DNA of 64,000 nucleotides from Chlamydomonas reinhardtii (GCF_000002595.2 NC_057015.1:2490952-2554951), one strand, 5' to 3'; counted from the first letter of the stretch, positions 13,875 through 27,495 are shown. The notes: generated by a model from the sequence alone, not told the origin. Numbers and translations: made by a program.

Positions 13875-15022
13875 GGAAGGCTGTGGATATTGATTGTGCA
13901 CACAGTTTGGGTGGTGTACTTGTTCTCGCGTATGCCTCATTGCACTGCAGAAGGGTGACACGTGGACCCAGGGCGAAGCGCATGTGCATAGGAAGCGGGC
14001 ATGCGGACAAGGCCCCGCGCTCACACGTGGGGTGCGCGTCGTAGGGCTCCAGACAAACATTAGGTGCTGATCTGGTGGAGGCCAATACCAGTACGGGACA
14101 ACGCCAACCCTGCCCTGGACCCTGTCCCATTGTGACCAACCGAGTACCATCGTGTCAGTGTAACGTGTGGAAGTCAGGTGGTGAAATCAGCCCAAGAAAC
14201 AGCATGAATGCTTGTCGCCCAACACCAGCACGTACGGTAAAAATGTCTGCTACTCTGCACACCAAGTTGGTTGGTTTGGGGTGGGGCCTTGGGGGGTCGC
14301 CATCGCATTCGTCGATTCCCAGCGCGACAATCCTAGCTAGCGGTTCCGCCGTCCCATCTTCGCTCCGCAGCGCGATCCACTATGTTGGCGGGGCAGGCTG
14401 CCCGGTGCATTTGCACGACCAGAGGCTGTCAACAACATTTCGGACTTCCTTCTGGCTGTTTCAATCTAATCTTTCACGGCCCCTTGGATCAGCCTTATCG
14501 GTACTGGTACCACTGCCGAATCGTCATTTTCAGTGCGCGTGGGCGCTTAGACCAAGCAGAAGTAATTGGATCGCATATGAGAAGGGGTGTCTTCAAGCAC
14601 GGCGCGGGGGACAGACTAGGACAGACCGCGTGCCATCAACTGCCACGTCGGGAAAGCCACCCGCTCCTGGCATCAGACTCCTGGATTACCACGTCGCTCA
14701 TCGAAGGGGTTGCACAGATAGTACTGTTTACGTTTTTCCGGGAGGTGTCGTGGGCCGGCCCGGATGCGGTGCGGCACCAATTATTTGACTTGACACCTCC
14801 GGGATAGAAGTCATGCACACTAAACATATGACAACTAAAATATGCCTATTCTGTAGCTGAGGTTGGCCAACCTTGACCTGTAATCGCGTTTCACGTAGTA
14901 AGTTTCCCCGCTGTAAACAACATCTGCTATCGACTACAGAGGTTATCACGATACTGTTCTGCATTGGTCGACGACATTAAAAGGGCCGGTCCCGTCGTCT
15001 CGCCGTTAGCGTTTTAGTTCAA
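13875..15022. other. Spacer between H4 copy 1 and the hydrolase gene
   Basis: About 1.15 kb. An open frame at 14075-14788 (+) has no recognisable protein character and is not called. A near-perfect 12-base inverted repeat (14738-14749 with 14792-14803) could form a hairpin with a 42-base loop. The promoter of the gene starting at 15023 should lie at the right end. Confidence 0.5.
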
Positions 15023-18000
15023 ATGTCGCCGCGAGGAGGCAACTCTACATCGGGCTGCGCTGTACCAAGCTATGAGCACCTCATAATACGTGAGGGTCTC
15101 GGGACCGAAAAATGCAAGGGGCCGGGCTCCGCATTGGTGGTGTGCTCTTCCCTACAAGTTCTTGCTCGCCATTAAGCAGCTGAAAATGTTTCGGAGAACA
15201 AGTCTTCTGTACTCTGACAAGCATGTGAGGCGGCACGCCGCGTGTGCTCCGACACCCGTGCATGTGGAGCGTGCCCAGCGTGCCTTCGCAACCCCCCCCC
15301 CCCCCCCCCCCCCCCCAGTAACCATATGCCCCACCTCTCACCCAACCCCAGCTCCGCCCAACGGCTCCGCCGACGAAGAGGTACTTATCGCGGTCGCGCC
15401 GGGCGCATTCCTGCCGCCCGATGCTTTTAAGTCTCTGGCCGCGGAGATACAGGTAACTACTGCGTAGCGCCACAGCAGTACGGTATGGTGGCAGCACTGC
15501 AGCAGTACGGGCGCATTAGAAGCAGGAGCAGAACCACATGACGGCGGACGATGGTTGGACGCACGTACGGATGCAAGGATTGTGAGTATGCCGCATGGAC
15601 GACGTGCCTACAGGCGTGTACGCCGCATCTGCGCACATACGTTGGCATACTTAGCATCGACACGTTGTCGCTGATGCAATTGGTCGTCGACCCGGCTCTG
15701 CTCAACACGCCAGCGGCCTTCGAGGTGAGTTGAGGCACTTGCATCAAGGGCGCAAGCCCAGCAGCTACCGTACCTTGCTTGCACCATGCATGGCCACATT
15801 TCCAACTCCATACTTGCTCGCTTGCAATAAGAAACATGCGCGGTTCACAGGCATTTGCGCTGGGCATGAAGCAAGGCGATGTGTACGGCATCCTGCTGCA
15901 GCAGCTGCTGGATCAGGCGGTGGCGGCTGGCTTCAAGCCGCGCAAGGAGGGGCGCGGCGGGCACGGTGAGGCACGTACGGCATGAGCCCCCGGGGCAGCG
16001 GGGCTGCAGGACTGACTGAGAGTAGGCTGGCGGGGGGCTGCAGTCCTGACGACTTGGAGCAGGCATGCGTGTGATTTGCTCAGGCAGGCGGCCTGTGAGG
16101 GCACGAGATGGCACCGGGCAAAGCCTTGCCGCGCGTGACTTGCCGCGCGTGACTTGCCCCGCCCAAAATGCCAGCTGTAACCATATGCCGCCTCACCACC
16201 TGCCGCCCACTACCATCTCCACCGCCCCTCGCGTCGCGCCCTTCGCCTCTACCCGCAGTGCGTGTGTGCAACCAGCTGCTGTTGGCCCAGTCGGCGGGCG
16301 GCATGGGCTTCCCGGAGGCCGCCATGAAGCTGGCAGGTGGCACCGTGCTGCTGGCGTCAACGCCCAACGCCGAGGAGTACCCCAAGCGCCGCGTAGTGAG
16401 CCTGGAGACGTGTCCCGGGTGGGTGTAGCGCCAACGTGTGCGACGCTTACTGCGGGCACTGCAGAGTGGCAGGCGTGTGACGGCGCCGCAGGCACCTGCA
16501 GCATGGTGTGATTGAAAATGCAGCCGCCAGGGCCTTGACTAGCAGCCGCACAGGGCGGGCAGCACAGACACCCTCCGTCTGCCTCTGCGCCCAAGCAGTC
16601 AAACGATCTTTCGTGGACGTCTCATATCCCAACCACACCCCACAGGCCGCTCATGACCATCTCCGGCGAGTTGGACGGTCAGATGCGCTGGCCCTGGCAC
16701 GTGCCATACATCGCGGAGACAGCTGCCATGGCCACAAAGTTCGGCGAGCGGTGGGTGTGCGGGGCAAGCGGCGGCAGAGCTACCGGGGCAGCTGCAGAGA
16801 GCCATGCTTGCCGAATTGGGTGCGGCTCATGTCGTACCACTGCATCTGCACTCCCGGGATCGGGGCTTTGCATAGGATGCACGGGATACATGGGACGGGT
16901 CACGGGCAACGCTTCAGCAACGTATCGCACGTGGCTTATTGTGCTGTGTGCCGTGGCGCCCGTGTGTGTGTCTCCCGTGTGCAGCTACGTTGCACGCAAC
17001 GCGCCCATCCTGGTCCTGCCTAACATCAACCACGGTAGCACCTCCAACGGTATCGCGCGCCCGGTGCGTGGCGACATCACCGCTGGCGTGGCGCCCTACG
17101 AGGAATGCATCCAGGTGCGCGCGCGGGACTTGGGGGAGCTGTGAAGGCCGTGCACGTGTGGCGGGAGCCGTCAACTGTTGGCCATGCCTATGTCTGGCGC
17201 TTGCGAAACGTAATGTGTGCAACTGTGACTTGTTGTGCTTGTGTAGGTACGGGTGTGTGGGGTGCCAGCGCGTGCTGACTGCTTCGTGCCAATCATGCCT
17301 TGTGTTGTTCCGCCGGCATGCCTCGCAGGTGCTGGGCCGCCATATTGGTGCCTTCGTCACCGCGCACATGTCACACTCGGCTGCTGCCCGCACCGAGGTG
17401 GGTGGGTGGGTCGGTGGATGTGCGCCAGCTCAATACATGACCGTCATCACCATCGTAACCGCTCCCGGGCATCTCACTGGCGCGGCTCCTCCAAACCTTT
17501 GTTTTTTACACCCAATCGGTGGACATAAACGTACCTCCATTACGCACTCCCGATTGCCGTTTTGCACGCCACACAACGCAGGCTGAGACGTTCCTGTTGG
17601 AGGCGCTGCGCAAGAGCTACGCGCTCACAGCGCCCTATTGCATGTGAGCGGACGCAGCTGCACTCCCAGTACTTTATTATTAATAGCCAAGGGTTGTGGG
17701 CCATACGCTCATTCACAAGTTTCTGGCTGTCCATCACTGGGATATACTGGGGTAGGCAAAGCAGCAAATTGCCCTGGCGCCTGGCGCTCTGAGCCCGTGT
17801 TGCTCTGGTACGCTAGCACCGCACCACCACCGCCACCACCACAACCATCATCATCATCATCATCATCATTTGCATCCGTGCAATCTCTGGCATTGTGTCG
17901 TAGTGCGCTGGGTCTGGGCGACACCTCGGCGCCCTTCGCTGAGGGTGGTGACGGCCGGCCGCACGCGCACCAGCCCGGCCCGCTGCGTGTCGGCGGCGTG

Positions 18001-19922
18001 GTGGCAGCTGCGGCGCGCGTTGCCGGCCACGTTGAGAGCACGTGAGTGAAGGAGCGGGAAATGGGAAATGGGGTTTGGGATTGCCGGAAATGGTGAGGCT
18101 CTAAGTCTAAGTGTCATTGGACGCGCTCGGGCTTCTACTTCTTGTTGCTGTGAAATGCTCGAGATGCAGTTTTCAGACTGTCGTCAGGACGCTGAGTTGC
18201 ACCGCGTTTCTTCCCACGTGTAGAGCAATTATGCCGGGTGTGGTGGTGGCGGCGGAGACGCATACTGAGGAACTGCAGCGGCGCGTGCTGGAGTCACTGC
18301 CGCCTCCCGCGACGGAGCGCGTCACTGTGGTGGCCACGTGCCACACTGAGGTTGGTACTTGGTTATGGATCCTTTCTGTTGCAGGTGCAGCAGCCCACTA
18401 ACACCACTTGTGAGCCATATTTGTGCACTGCCATCGGGGCTCCCAGCCCCCCGCAAAGGGCCTGCCTCCCACCTGCCTTATCCCGCCACACTGCCCATCG
18501 CAGCTGGGCACCTTCTCTCAGAACCACGCCACCATGACCGAGCTGGGTGACAGCAAGTGGCTGCTGCGGGTGCACGTGATGCTCAACTTCAGGTGTGTAT
18601 GGGTAGGGGCGGCGGTGTACGGCTTGCGGGGGAGTTGCATGGGGCGTGCTTATTAGTCATTAGCCGGGAAGGCACGTGAGAGACCTCGACAGCTGATATG
18701 ACTTCATGCACCCCGGCTCCTGAAGTGATCGTCAAAGCACGTTGTGGACTTCCATGGCCACTCGACACTCACATGCAGGTCGTTGGAGAGCTCGCGGCCG
18801 CACATGTGCAGCTACGCAGCCGAGCACTGGGTCAAGCTGCTTAGCGCAGAGCGCGTCGCGCAGGTCTGTGGGGGGCGGCATGGGACTGCGGGAGCAATTC
18901 GCAATGGATGGAAAGAAGGATGCGGAGCCGGGTGTCGACTCGTGGGTCGACTCCAGGCGCGCGGCGCCAGTAATGACCTCACAGCGTCCATCACACCCAC
19001 CCATGGGCACATTTAACAGCCACCCACCCACCACCTCCGCGCCCTCTCCCTGCAGGCGCTGGGGCTGCCTGACGCGGCCTCCTACGACACGCCCAAGCCG
19101 GTGGAGCTGAACCGCGAGACGCACGACAAGGCACTGGCGGCCGCACCCCAGGCGGTGGTGCAGCGCTACAAGGACCTGGGCCGCCAGATGGTGTTTGAGG
19201 ACGACCTGTGAGTATGGCTGGACAGCGCGGGGCATGGCGTGGGAGAGTGCAGGGCGCGGGATCATCATCTTGACGTGCTTGCGTGCGCCCTATGCGGACC
19301 CGCTGCGTGGATCGCGGCGGACGCTTGGACAAACATGCTACTTCGTTGTTGGGGACCAACCATCCCCCATATACGGTATGCCCCGCATGCCTGGTTGCGT
19401 CGTGTGTGTTCGCCGCCACACAGGGACGTGCTGGAGCAGGACGGCGTGAGCACCGCCGACACCGACGGGCGGCTGGATGCCGTGGAGCGCGTCTTCCGCG
19501 AGATGCACATCGCCTACCGCCACCCGCACCCCGCCACCGACGGCGAGGCGGCGCCGCCCGGCGGCTCGCCGGCCCGCCCTGCCTACCCGCCCGCTGCCAT
19601 GCTGGTGACGGGCTCGTTCTCGGGGAGCATAGCCTCGCCGCAGGCAGTGCAGAACGCGGCGGCGGCGGTGGCGGCAGCCGCCACGCCCAAGCACGCGGGC
19701 ACGCCGGGCGGGCTGGACATGGTGCGTGTGGGCAGCCCGTTCGTAGTGCTGCCCGCAGGCCCGGTGAGCGGCAAGAGCAGCGGCAGCTCGGGCGGAACGG
19801 CCTGTGGCTTCGGCGGCAGTGGTAGCCTGGAGGGGTCGTTCTGTGCCAAGGTGCTGTCTCTGCCGCTCGTGATGGAGTGGATTTGGCTGGATTGCTTGCG
19901 TGAGACAGACACGGCGTGGTGA
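15023..19922 (+). CDS. Alpha/beta-hydrolase-like protein with an extra C-terminal domain
   Basis: Fifteen exons keep phase: 15023-15089, 15352-15452, 15614-15724, 15851-15965, 16259-16418, 16646-16750, 16985-17114, 17329-17397, 17582-17643, 17904-18041, 18224-18350, 18504-18592, 18779-18863, 19056-19207, 19424-19922; about 669 residues. A hydrolase fold is inferred from an oxyanion-like loop VAPGAFLPPDAF, an elbow LLLAQSAGGMGF (Ser about 143), an acid in SGELDGQM (Asp about 195) and a histidine in NINHG (about 236), in the usual order. The elbow has Ala where G-x-S-x-G enzymes have the first Gly. The C-terminal half (from about residue 300) contains a conserved-looking segment around SKWLLRVHVMLNF and KPVELNRETHDKALAAAPQA that I cannot assign. 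The first exon is short and least certain. Substrate unknown. The gene sits between inverted histone cassettes. Confidence 0.75.
15292..15316 (+). repeat. Poly(C) tract in intron 1
   Basis: About 24 consecutive C bases in the first intron of the hydrolase-like gene, shortly before the acceptor at 15351. Confidence 0.95.
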
Positions 19923-20031
19923 GAAGGGAGTTGACATTGCTTGCTGTTGCGTGGACGACTGGGTTTTGGACTGGGTGTGCCTGGGCAGGCTAGGTTGTCA
20001 GATGGCGCGCATCTTCACGCGCCCATGTGCG

Positions 20032-20036
20032 TGTAA
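20032..20036 (+). terminator. TGTAA poly(A) signal, hydrolase-like gene
   Basis: TGTAA, the usual Chlamydomonas poly(A) signal, 110 bases after the TGA stop. Confidence 0.6.
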
Positions 20037-20438
20037 GGCGCGCCGTGCACACCGACATTCTGTGGTTGCGATATCTTGCATAAACCGTGTCCTCGTGTGG
20101 GCTTTTGGTTTTTACGTCTTCCGTTTACGGTGTGCAAAGCGTGCGGCCGTGCCCGAATAGGTGTGCACTATGAGACGCACGGTCGCACCCTGTGGGATTT
20201 TGCGAAACGACACCGTCGCGACTGGGCTGCATCACACATGTCCCCACGTTACCCCATGCCCGGCTGTTGTTCGCGAGCTACGAGGCTTCTGCTATGCGCG
20301 TGTACGCGGGGAGGGCCCGAGGCGGTGGGAGTCTTGCGACTTGGGCGCCCCTCCACCCTCCACTGTAAGTGCATGTCAACACCCAACCCGCGTGTGCCCC
20401 CCCCTCTCCCGCCCAAGCTGTATCCACCAACGAAGGGT

Positions 20439-20454
20439 GGTGTTGAGAAACACC
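20439..20454 (-). terminator. Histone mRNA 3' hairpin, H4 copy 2
   Basis: Minus-strand GGTGTT-TCTC-AACACC after CAAACTC, matching H4 copy 1. Confidence 0.92.
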
Positions 20455-20525
20455 GAGTTTGTTTTGATATTGCGGGTCACAGGGACCGCAACAGTGTGCG
20501 CAGCGTGCCGGCTGGGGCTGGCCGC

Positions 20526-21539
<1,014 letters not shown>

Positions 21540-21611
21540 GCGCCGCGCTGGCTGCTGTTGCCTAGGCGCCCAGGCGTGTGCCCTCTCGGGTGCGCGCCTA
21601 CAATCAAACTC

Positions 21612-21627
21612 GGTGTTTCTCAACACC
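21612..21627 (+). terminator. Histone mRNA 3' hairpin, H3 copy 2
   Basis: AAACTC then GGTGTT-TCTC-AACACC, 72 bases after the H3 stop. Confidence 0.92.
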
Positions 21628-21629
21628 AC

Positions 21630-22458
21630 TCTTTTGACTCGGCTAAATTTGGCGGGGCTAGGGTCTGCCGAGGTCGGTGTGGGACCATATTAGCAGTAGG
21701 GATGCAGAGCCTTTCATTGGCGCCTGGACAGATGACTTCATGGGGGAGGGGGGGCTTCCTTTGCAAGGTTGACAGAGCACAGCAGCACGACGGGCGGGAA
21801 CTGGGGTGACCATGCCAAGAGTCTCCCGCCACGATGCGAAGTGGAAGGCCTTTCCACCACGGAAGGCACCTCTTGGAAGGCCCCATCCATGTCTATCGGC
21901 GGCCAGTCAGCAACCCATGAGGTTGGGTCGGGTAGTACAACACCTGACTGACAAGCTTACTGCAGGGAGGGGGGCAAGCTAGCCAGGACATAAGCGTGTG
22001 CACGTGTTTCTATGGTCGTGTGTGCAAAAAGCTGGTCTTGGTACGGAATTAAGGGATTCTGTCGCCCGTCAATCTAGCACGCCGACCGGCCGCTAGTCGG
22101 CCGCTGTCACGCCACCTCCACGTACCGGTCCCACGTTGCCGCTATGCCCCCGCCTGTGCTGCTGTGCCCCACTCCGTTATATGGTGCTGTCTGGCAAGCA
22201 AGGGAACATGGGCAGGGAGCTTCAAGCCGTGGGGCAGAGTGAAGGACGTAATCGAAACTTGAATCGAAATCGCAGGGGGGGAACCGGGAACAGAGTGGTT
22301 GCAACGGTCTCTTCCCACAGGCGGAAGTCCATGCTGATGCACCAAAGTGGGAAAGGCAAACGACGTGGAAGGCATATGGAACCCACTTCAAAGGCCCTGT
22401 GGGCCCTGACCCCATGCTCCAAGCAGCCAGCCCAAGCCCCGGTGCCGCAGTGAAAGGT
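21630..22458. other. Spacer between the H3 and H2A transcription units
   Basis: About 830 bp between the 3' ends of two convergent histone genes. No coding frame, hairpin or repeat stands out. Confidence 0.6.
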
Positions 22459-22474
22459 GGTGTTGAGAAACACC
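22459..22474 (-). terminator. Histone mRNA 3' hairpin, H2A
   Basis: Minus-strand AAACTC then GGTGTT-TCTC-AACACC, 47 bases beyond the H2A stop. Confidence 0.92.
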
Positions 22475-22520
22475 GAGTTTTTTTTGGTAGTCTTGAGGTA
22501 TACAATAGAGCAGGAGTGCT

Positions 22521-22913
22521 TTAGGCGGCCTCCTCGCTGCCCTTGCCGCCCTTGGTCTTCTTGGGCAGCAGCACAGCGTGGATGTTGGGCAGCACACCGC
22601 CCGAGGCGATGGTCACCTCGCCCAGCAGCTTGCCCAGCTCCTCATCGTTGCGGATGGCCAGCTGGATGTGGCGGGGCACGATGCGGTTCTTCTTGTTGTC
22701 GCGGGCAGCGTTGCCCGCCAGCTCCAGCACCTCAGCGGTCAGGTACTCCAGCACGGCAGCCAGGTACACGGGCGCGCCGGCACCGATGCGCTCGGCGTAC
22801 TTGCCCTTCTTCAGGTAGCGCGCAATGCGGCCCACAGGGAACTGCAGGCCGGCCTTGGCGCTGCGGCTCACGGCCTTCTTGCCAGAGGTCTTGCCCTTGC
22901 CGCGACCAGCCAT
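22521..22913 (-). CDS. H2A: Histone H2A
   Basis: Intronless 130-residue H2A starting [20 protein letters not shown]. The acidic-patch region, [20 protein letters not shown] and [11 protein letters not shown] are typical of canonical H2A. There is no SQ(E/D)Phi motif at the C terminus, which ends GGKGSEEAA, so it is not an H2A.X-type tail. Divergent with H2B at 23215 and followed by the shared hairpin. Confidence 0.98.
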   Translation of the reverse strand: MAGRGKGKTSGKKAVSRSAKAGLQFPVGRIARYLKKGKYAERIGAGAPVYLAAVLEYLTAEVLELAGNAARDNKKNRIVPRHIQLAIRNDEELGKLLGEVTIASGGVLPNIHAVLLPKKTKGGKGSEEAA

Positions 22914-23214
22914 TGTGAAGTGTTGAGCAGAAAGAGGTAAATGGACAGGTGTATAGGGGTTGAGAGCGTGTTGGAAATACCCAGAAAGAGCTGTGTAATA
23001 TATAGGGCGCAGGGAGCGTGACGGTCGCGAGACGGCTCACCCTGGCCAAAAGTCAACGCCTTGGTCGGTTGGGTCAAACAACCGCTCGCCTCGCCTTGGC
23101 CACCGCGCTCGTCCTCGCTGCCCCCGCCCCCTATTAAATAGCGCGCACTTGCCCGGGCATAATAATTCAGTACTCTTTTACGTTTACCACCTATTTCAAC
23201 AACTCATTCACAAA
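22914..23214. promoter_or_regulatory. Bidirectional H2A/H2B promoter
   Basis: For H2A, TATATATT on the minus strand at 22997-23004. For H2B, TATTAAATA at 23132-23140. GTCAAACAACCG at 23073-23084 is the element shared with both H3/H4 promoters. Confidence 0.85.
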
Positions 23215-23676
23215 ATGGCTCCCAAGAAGGACGAGAAGCCCGCGACTCAGGAGGCTGCCGCTGAGGCCCCTGCCAAGGCCGAGGCCAAGCCCAAGGCCGA
23301 GAAGGCCGCCAAGAAGGCCAAGAAGGAGCCCTCCAAGAAGGCTGCCAAGGAGCCCAAGGGCGATGGCGAGAAGAAGGACAAGAAGAAGAAGAAGAGCGCC
23401 GTGGAGACCTACAAGCTGTACATCTACAAGGTGCTCAAGCAGGTGCACCCCGACACTGGCATCAGCAGCAAGGCCATGTCCATCATGAACAGCTTCATCA
23501 ACGACATCTTTGAGAAGGTGGCCACCGAGGCCTCCAAGCTGAGCCGCTACAACAAGAAGCCCACCGTGACCTCCCGCGAGATCCAGACCGCTGTGCGCCT
23601 GGTGCTGCCCGGCGAGCTGGCCAAGCACGCGGTGTCGGAGGGCACCAAGGCCGTGACCAAGTTCACCTCGGGCTAA
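23215..23676 (+). CDS. H2B: Histone H2B
   Basis: Intronless 153-residue H2B. The N-terminal 60 residues are a Lys/Ala/Glu-rich tail with repeated [15 protein letters not shown]-type units, longer than animal H2B and similar to plant and algal H2B. The fold follows ([20 protein letters not shown]) and it ends [12 protein letters not shown]. Start chosen at MAPKKDEKP; an upstream in-frame ATG at 23149 lies close to the transcription start. The hairpin lies 60 bases after the stop. Confidence 0.98.
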   Translation: MAPKKDEKPATQEAAAEAPAKAEAKPKAEKAAKKAKKEPSKKAAKEPKGDGEKKDKKKKKSAVETYKLYIYKVLKQVHPDTGISSKAMSIMNSFINDIFEKVATEASKLSRYNKKPTVTSREIQTAVRLVLPGELAKHAVSEGTKAVTKFTSG

Positions 23677-23736
23677 ACGCCCTGCCTGGTCACCCCTAGC
23701 CTGCATGCACGCTGGCTTTCTCCTTTCTCCAAACTC

Positions 23737-23752
23737 GGTGTTTCTCAACACC
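23737..23752 (+). terminator. Histone mRNA 3' hairpin, H2B
   Basis: AAACTC then GGTGTT-TCTC-AACACC followed by ACCAC. Confidence 0.92.
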
Positions 23753-24172
23753 ACCACTTAACCGGGGGGCAGGGGGTGGGTGGGGACACTCTGGGGGCAC
23801 TGGGCTAGGAGGGGGCGTTGCAACACAAGGGTAGCATGTCCTTTCACTTCAGCAGCATGGCTTGGGAGTATTCGTCCTCTGAGCAGGGCACCAGCCGGGT
23901 GTTCGGTTGCTCCTGACAGACCCTGGCTGATGCCCTAGTCGAGCTTGCACCTGTGCTTAGTGACCACTACCTAGTAGTGCAGTGGGCCGTGGCTGACAGG
24001 CCAGCCAGCCGCACTGCGCGAGTGCTGGCGGCGACACATTGTCCACTCCCATCTCATCGTCGCAGATGCCAGTCATGCCACCCCCTCTGTGAGTGCGCAA
24101 CTCCTGTGCTTATATCGTGTGCGCCGTACGGTAATCTGGGATGGATAATGGATGCCGTTGCTGCCCTCTTGC
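23753..24172. other. Spacer between H2B and the CstF77 3' end
   Basis: About 420 bp between two convergent genes. I see no gene or repeat. Confidence 0.6.
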
Positions 24173-24177
24173 TTACA
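24173..24177 (-). terminator. TGTAA poly(A) signal, CstF77
   Basis: Minus-strand TGTAA 239 bases after the CstF77 stop codon, the first such site downstream. Confidence 0.55.
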
Positions 24178-24415
24178 CGGTGTTCCACGGTAAGCGCAAC
24201 GTCTGCCCACCACAGATGGCACGCAGCCATGCGAGCGGCCATGCAATGCAGCCATGCGCAAATCTGCTGCATGGGCAGGATGGCATGCGTGCACTACCAC
24301 TCGTGGCGACTCTCACGGAGCTCCTCCTCACTCGTCTGCATCACAACAACGAACAACGGTGTACGCCCTTGACCTGCCCCACTATTCCACCACTCCACCA
24401 CTCGCACCGCCTAGC

Positions 24416-25872
24416 TCATCCGTCCATTCGTCTCCGCAACCGCTGGTGGTACAGGTCGCGCCCTCCGCCGTAGCCGTCGTCATAGCCGTCATCGTCGTCG
24501 TCATCTGCGGCGGCAGCAGGTACACGTGAGCAGAAGGGGCCGTGTCAACATCCATTGCGTAATTGCGGTTGCTACCTGCCCATGGTCAGGTGCCGCGCGG
24601 CTGACAGCTGCTGCGCCGCTCCTGCCGTGACAGCAGTGGCTCACAGCGCAAGACCACAGCGTCGTGTGCCCCAGCTGTCAGCAACGCACACAACAGAGGC
24701 AGCGGCCGTTACAAGTAGGTGAGCGCGACTCACTTGCGTAACGCCGCTTCAAGTACTCGTCCATGGGGCCCGGGCCGGGCCCATCGCCGTAGGGCGGCGG
24801 CGGGTAGCCGTCGCGGCCTGGCGAGCCGTACCCATAGCCGTACGGCGGGCCGCCGGGTTCCGACCTGTGGGCACGCCGCAACGGTGGCGAACACGTTCAT
24901 TGGACTGAGGCCTCTACCCACGGACTTTACCCAATCCACAGCATGTTCACCAACGTAGCAGAAGAACACGCACGACGGCGCATGCAGGCGCTCGCACCTG
25001 CCGCCGTAGGGTTCTTGCTCCCCCTGCGCCAGCGTCTTGCCAGACTCCAAGTCCAAGCACGCCTGCAGGCGCATGGAAACCATGGACGCACAGTTTCAAG
25101 CCCCGCTCAACCTAGCAAGCCCAGCCCGTGCCCCGCATTGTCTTACATACCGTCTTACATGCCGTCTTACATACTGTCTCACTACTAGCTCAATCGCTCA
25201 CCAAGCCCGCCACCACGATCCCCCACCCGCCGACCCACAGCCCGGCGCACCTGCATCACCGCTGCGGGCGCCAGGTCCAGCGCCAGCAGCACATCCAGCA
25301 CCTGGTCCACGTCCGGCACAATGCCCTCCACCATCTGTGTGCGGCAAGAGCACAGCACAGCACAGCACAGCACGGGGGCAGACCACCATGGTTGAGCGAT
25401 AGAGCAGCGCGAACGTGAAGGCAGAGACGAGGGGCGCGTCGACGCGCGTGGCCAGCGGCTGCTCAGGACTCCAGGGGCCGCCACTGCACGACCCACCTCG
25501 GGTGGTGGTAGGGACTTATTGAACAGGTAAACCTGCGGCGCCACGTCTCGCAACTGCGGCTCGGAGGGAGCGCCGCCAGCGCCGGCGCTGCTGGTGTACT
25601 CCGAGGGCGGGCGGATGTTGGCGCCGGGGCCGCCGGCCACGCCGCCGCGGCCGCTGGTGGCGGGCGCAGACACGTCGCCGGGTCCGGCGGGCAGGCTGAG
25701 GATGCGGCGTAGCTCTTGGGGTGCGCGCAGCAAGTTGTAGTCCCGCCTGCAGTAAGGTGGGGAAGGGAGGCAGGGTGCAGGACTTGCAGAGGTCAGTAGA
25801 CAAATCTTTCTGCTCTTAACGGGCTGCGGACGACAGCGTGAGCGCGCAACTCGTGCCAAGCGCCCCAAATTG

Positions 25873-25911
<39 letters not shown>

Positions 25912-27456
25912 CACAGAGAGTGCAACCCCCTCTTTAACCAGGAGGGCTTTGACCTATTTTCTTCATTCCTCAGAAAGCTCCGCGAACTCCGCCTCAAGTC
26001 TGGAGGGCCTGAAGGGCTGGGCCACATGCTTATGTGGATGTCGGGAATGGAGGCGCTACTGGACAGCCTGTTCATCGGCGCTGACGTCGAACTCAACCAG
26101 CACGGCTTGGACGAGGACAAGCTGGACAATGCGATTGCCCTCGTGCAGCGCCAGGTGCGCGGCCTGCGAGCCGAGCACACGGCCCGCGCCCGCGCGGCAC
26201 GCAAACACAGCTTGCTGCTGGATCAGCTTTCGGGCACCGTGCAGCAACTGACACAGCAGCTGAACGCATTCGCGGTCGCGACAGCGGCCGTGCTGGAGGT
26301 GGAGACTGGCGGAGGGAAGGGCCTGGCCCCCAGTGCCGCATCGTCCGCAGCGGCGGCTGCAAGCCGCCTGGCGCCCCCGCCGGGCGGGCCCAAAGCCGCC
26401 GCTGCCCCACACGCTGCGCCTGCGGCAGGAGAGGCCGCGAGGCCGAACCCGCCGCAGCCGCAAGCGTGCACACACCTGCCGCCGCCGCCACGGGCGATGG
26501 CGGCCAACAAAATACTGCTTCGTGGCGCAAGCAGCGAGCAGGCGGAGGCGATGGCGCGCGGCGACTTCTCTGCTCTGGGCCTGGGAGAGGGCTCGATGGG
26601 CATGTATGAACGTCGGTGGCGGGCTAGCAACGCGGGTCGCGTTTGGAATGTGGAGGTAGTGGTGACCAGGGATCAGCGGGCGGCCTTCATCAGGGCTGCG
26701 GCGCAGATTAAACACACCGCAGGCGTGACGGTGGCCCCCTTCCTGACGCCGGAGGGGCGGGCAGCTAGGCGCGCGCGGCAAGCCCAGTTCGACAGCCTGG
26801 TGGAACGGGGTCTGCAGCCGTACTGGCGGGGCACGGACATCGTGACTGAGGAGGGGGACCGGCGCTGCGTACACCCCGTGCAGTAATGCACATGGCGGAT
26901 AACTGAGAGGGGCGCGCATTGTGTGTGTGTTTAAGTCCAGCGGAAGTTAGGCTTGTTGTGAATGCAGGGCTAGGACACAGACGGTTTTGGTTATTGATCC
27001 TCTCTCTCACTTTGTGGCTGCCCTTAGGCATATCCTGCCCCGTGGGGAAGGGAAGGTAGCTAGTGCCGGCGGGGTGCTTGTTTTGCGGTTGCTGCGGCCA
27101 CGTGCCGGACTTGGACGGTACATGACTTTTTGCTAGGCGAACAAACAATGCATAGTGGCCAGCTGCCGGCTCGCAGCAGTGTTGATATAGACGGAGGTGC
27201 GGCTTCTAGGGCCAAACCGACGTCTCACAATATAGACAGAGGTGCGGCTCTTAGGGCCAAATCAGTGTCTAACCACAATAGATGGAGGTGCGGCTCCTGT
27301 GGCCAAACTGACGTCTAACGCTACGCGTAGGCTTGGGAGACATGTACTGCCAGACCAATGCGCGACAAACAAGGTGCTAATGCGCCCCTGGCACTAGCAA
27401 CTACGGGTTGTCCGGATACACGATCACGTGATCTGATAAACAACTGTAAACCGTTG

Positions 27457-27495
<39 letters not shown>

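Noticed and set aside
14075-14788. 237-codon plus-strand open frame
   Set aside because: Composition is not protein-like, with no splice context or family similarity visible.
25400-25480. Extra CstF77 exon reading [16 protein letters not shown]
   Set aside because: It would leave an intron of under 30 bases before it, and direct joining of exon 25497-25746 to 25251-25334 already matches the family.
25185-25803. A separate minus-strand gene resembling the ATG11/FIP200 N terminus (segment [10 protein letters not shown])
   Set aside because: The segment joins in phase to CstF77 exon 13 through a GC donor and to VEGIVPDVD downstream, which fits the CstF77 C-terminal region better.
27186-27322. 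CRISPR-like array
   Set aside because: Only three degenerate direct repeats without unique spacers, in a eukaryotic intron.
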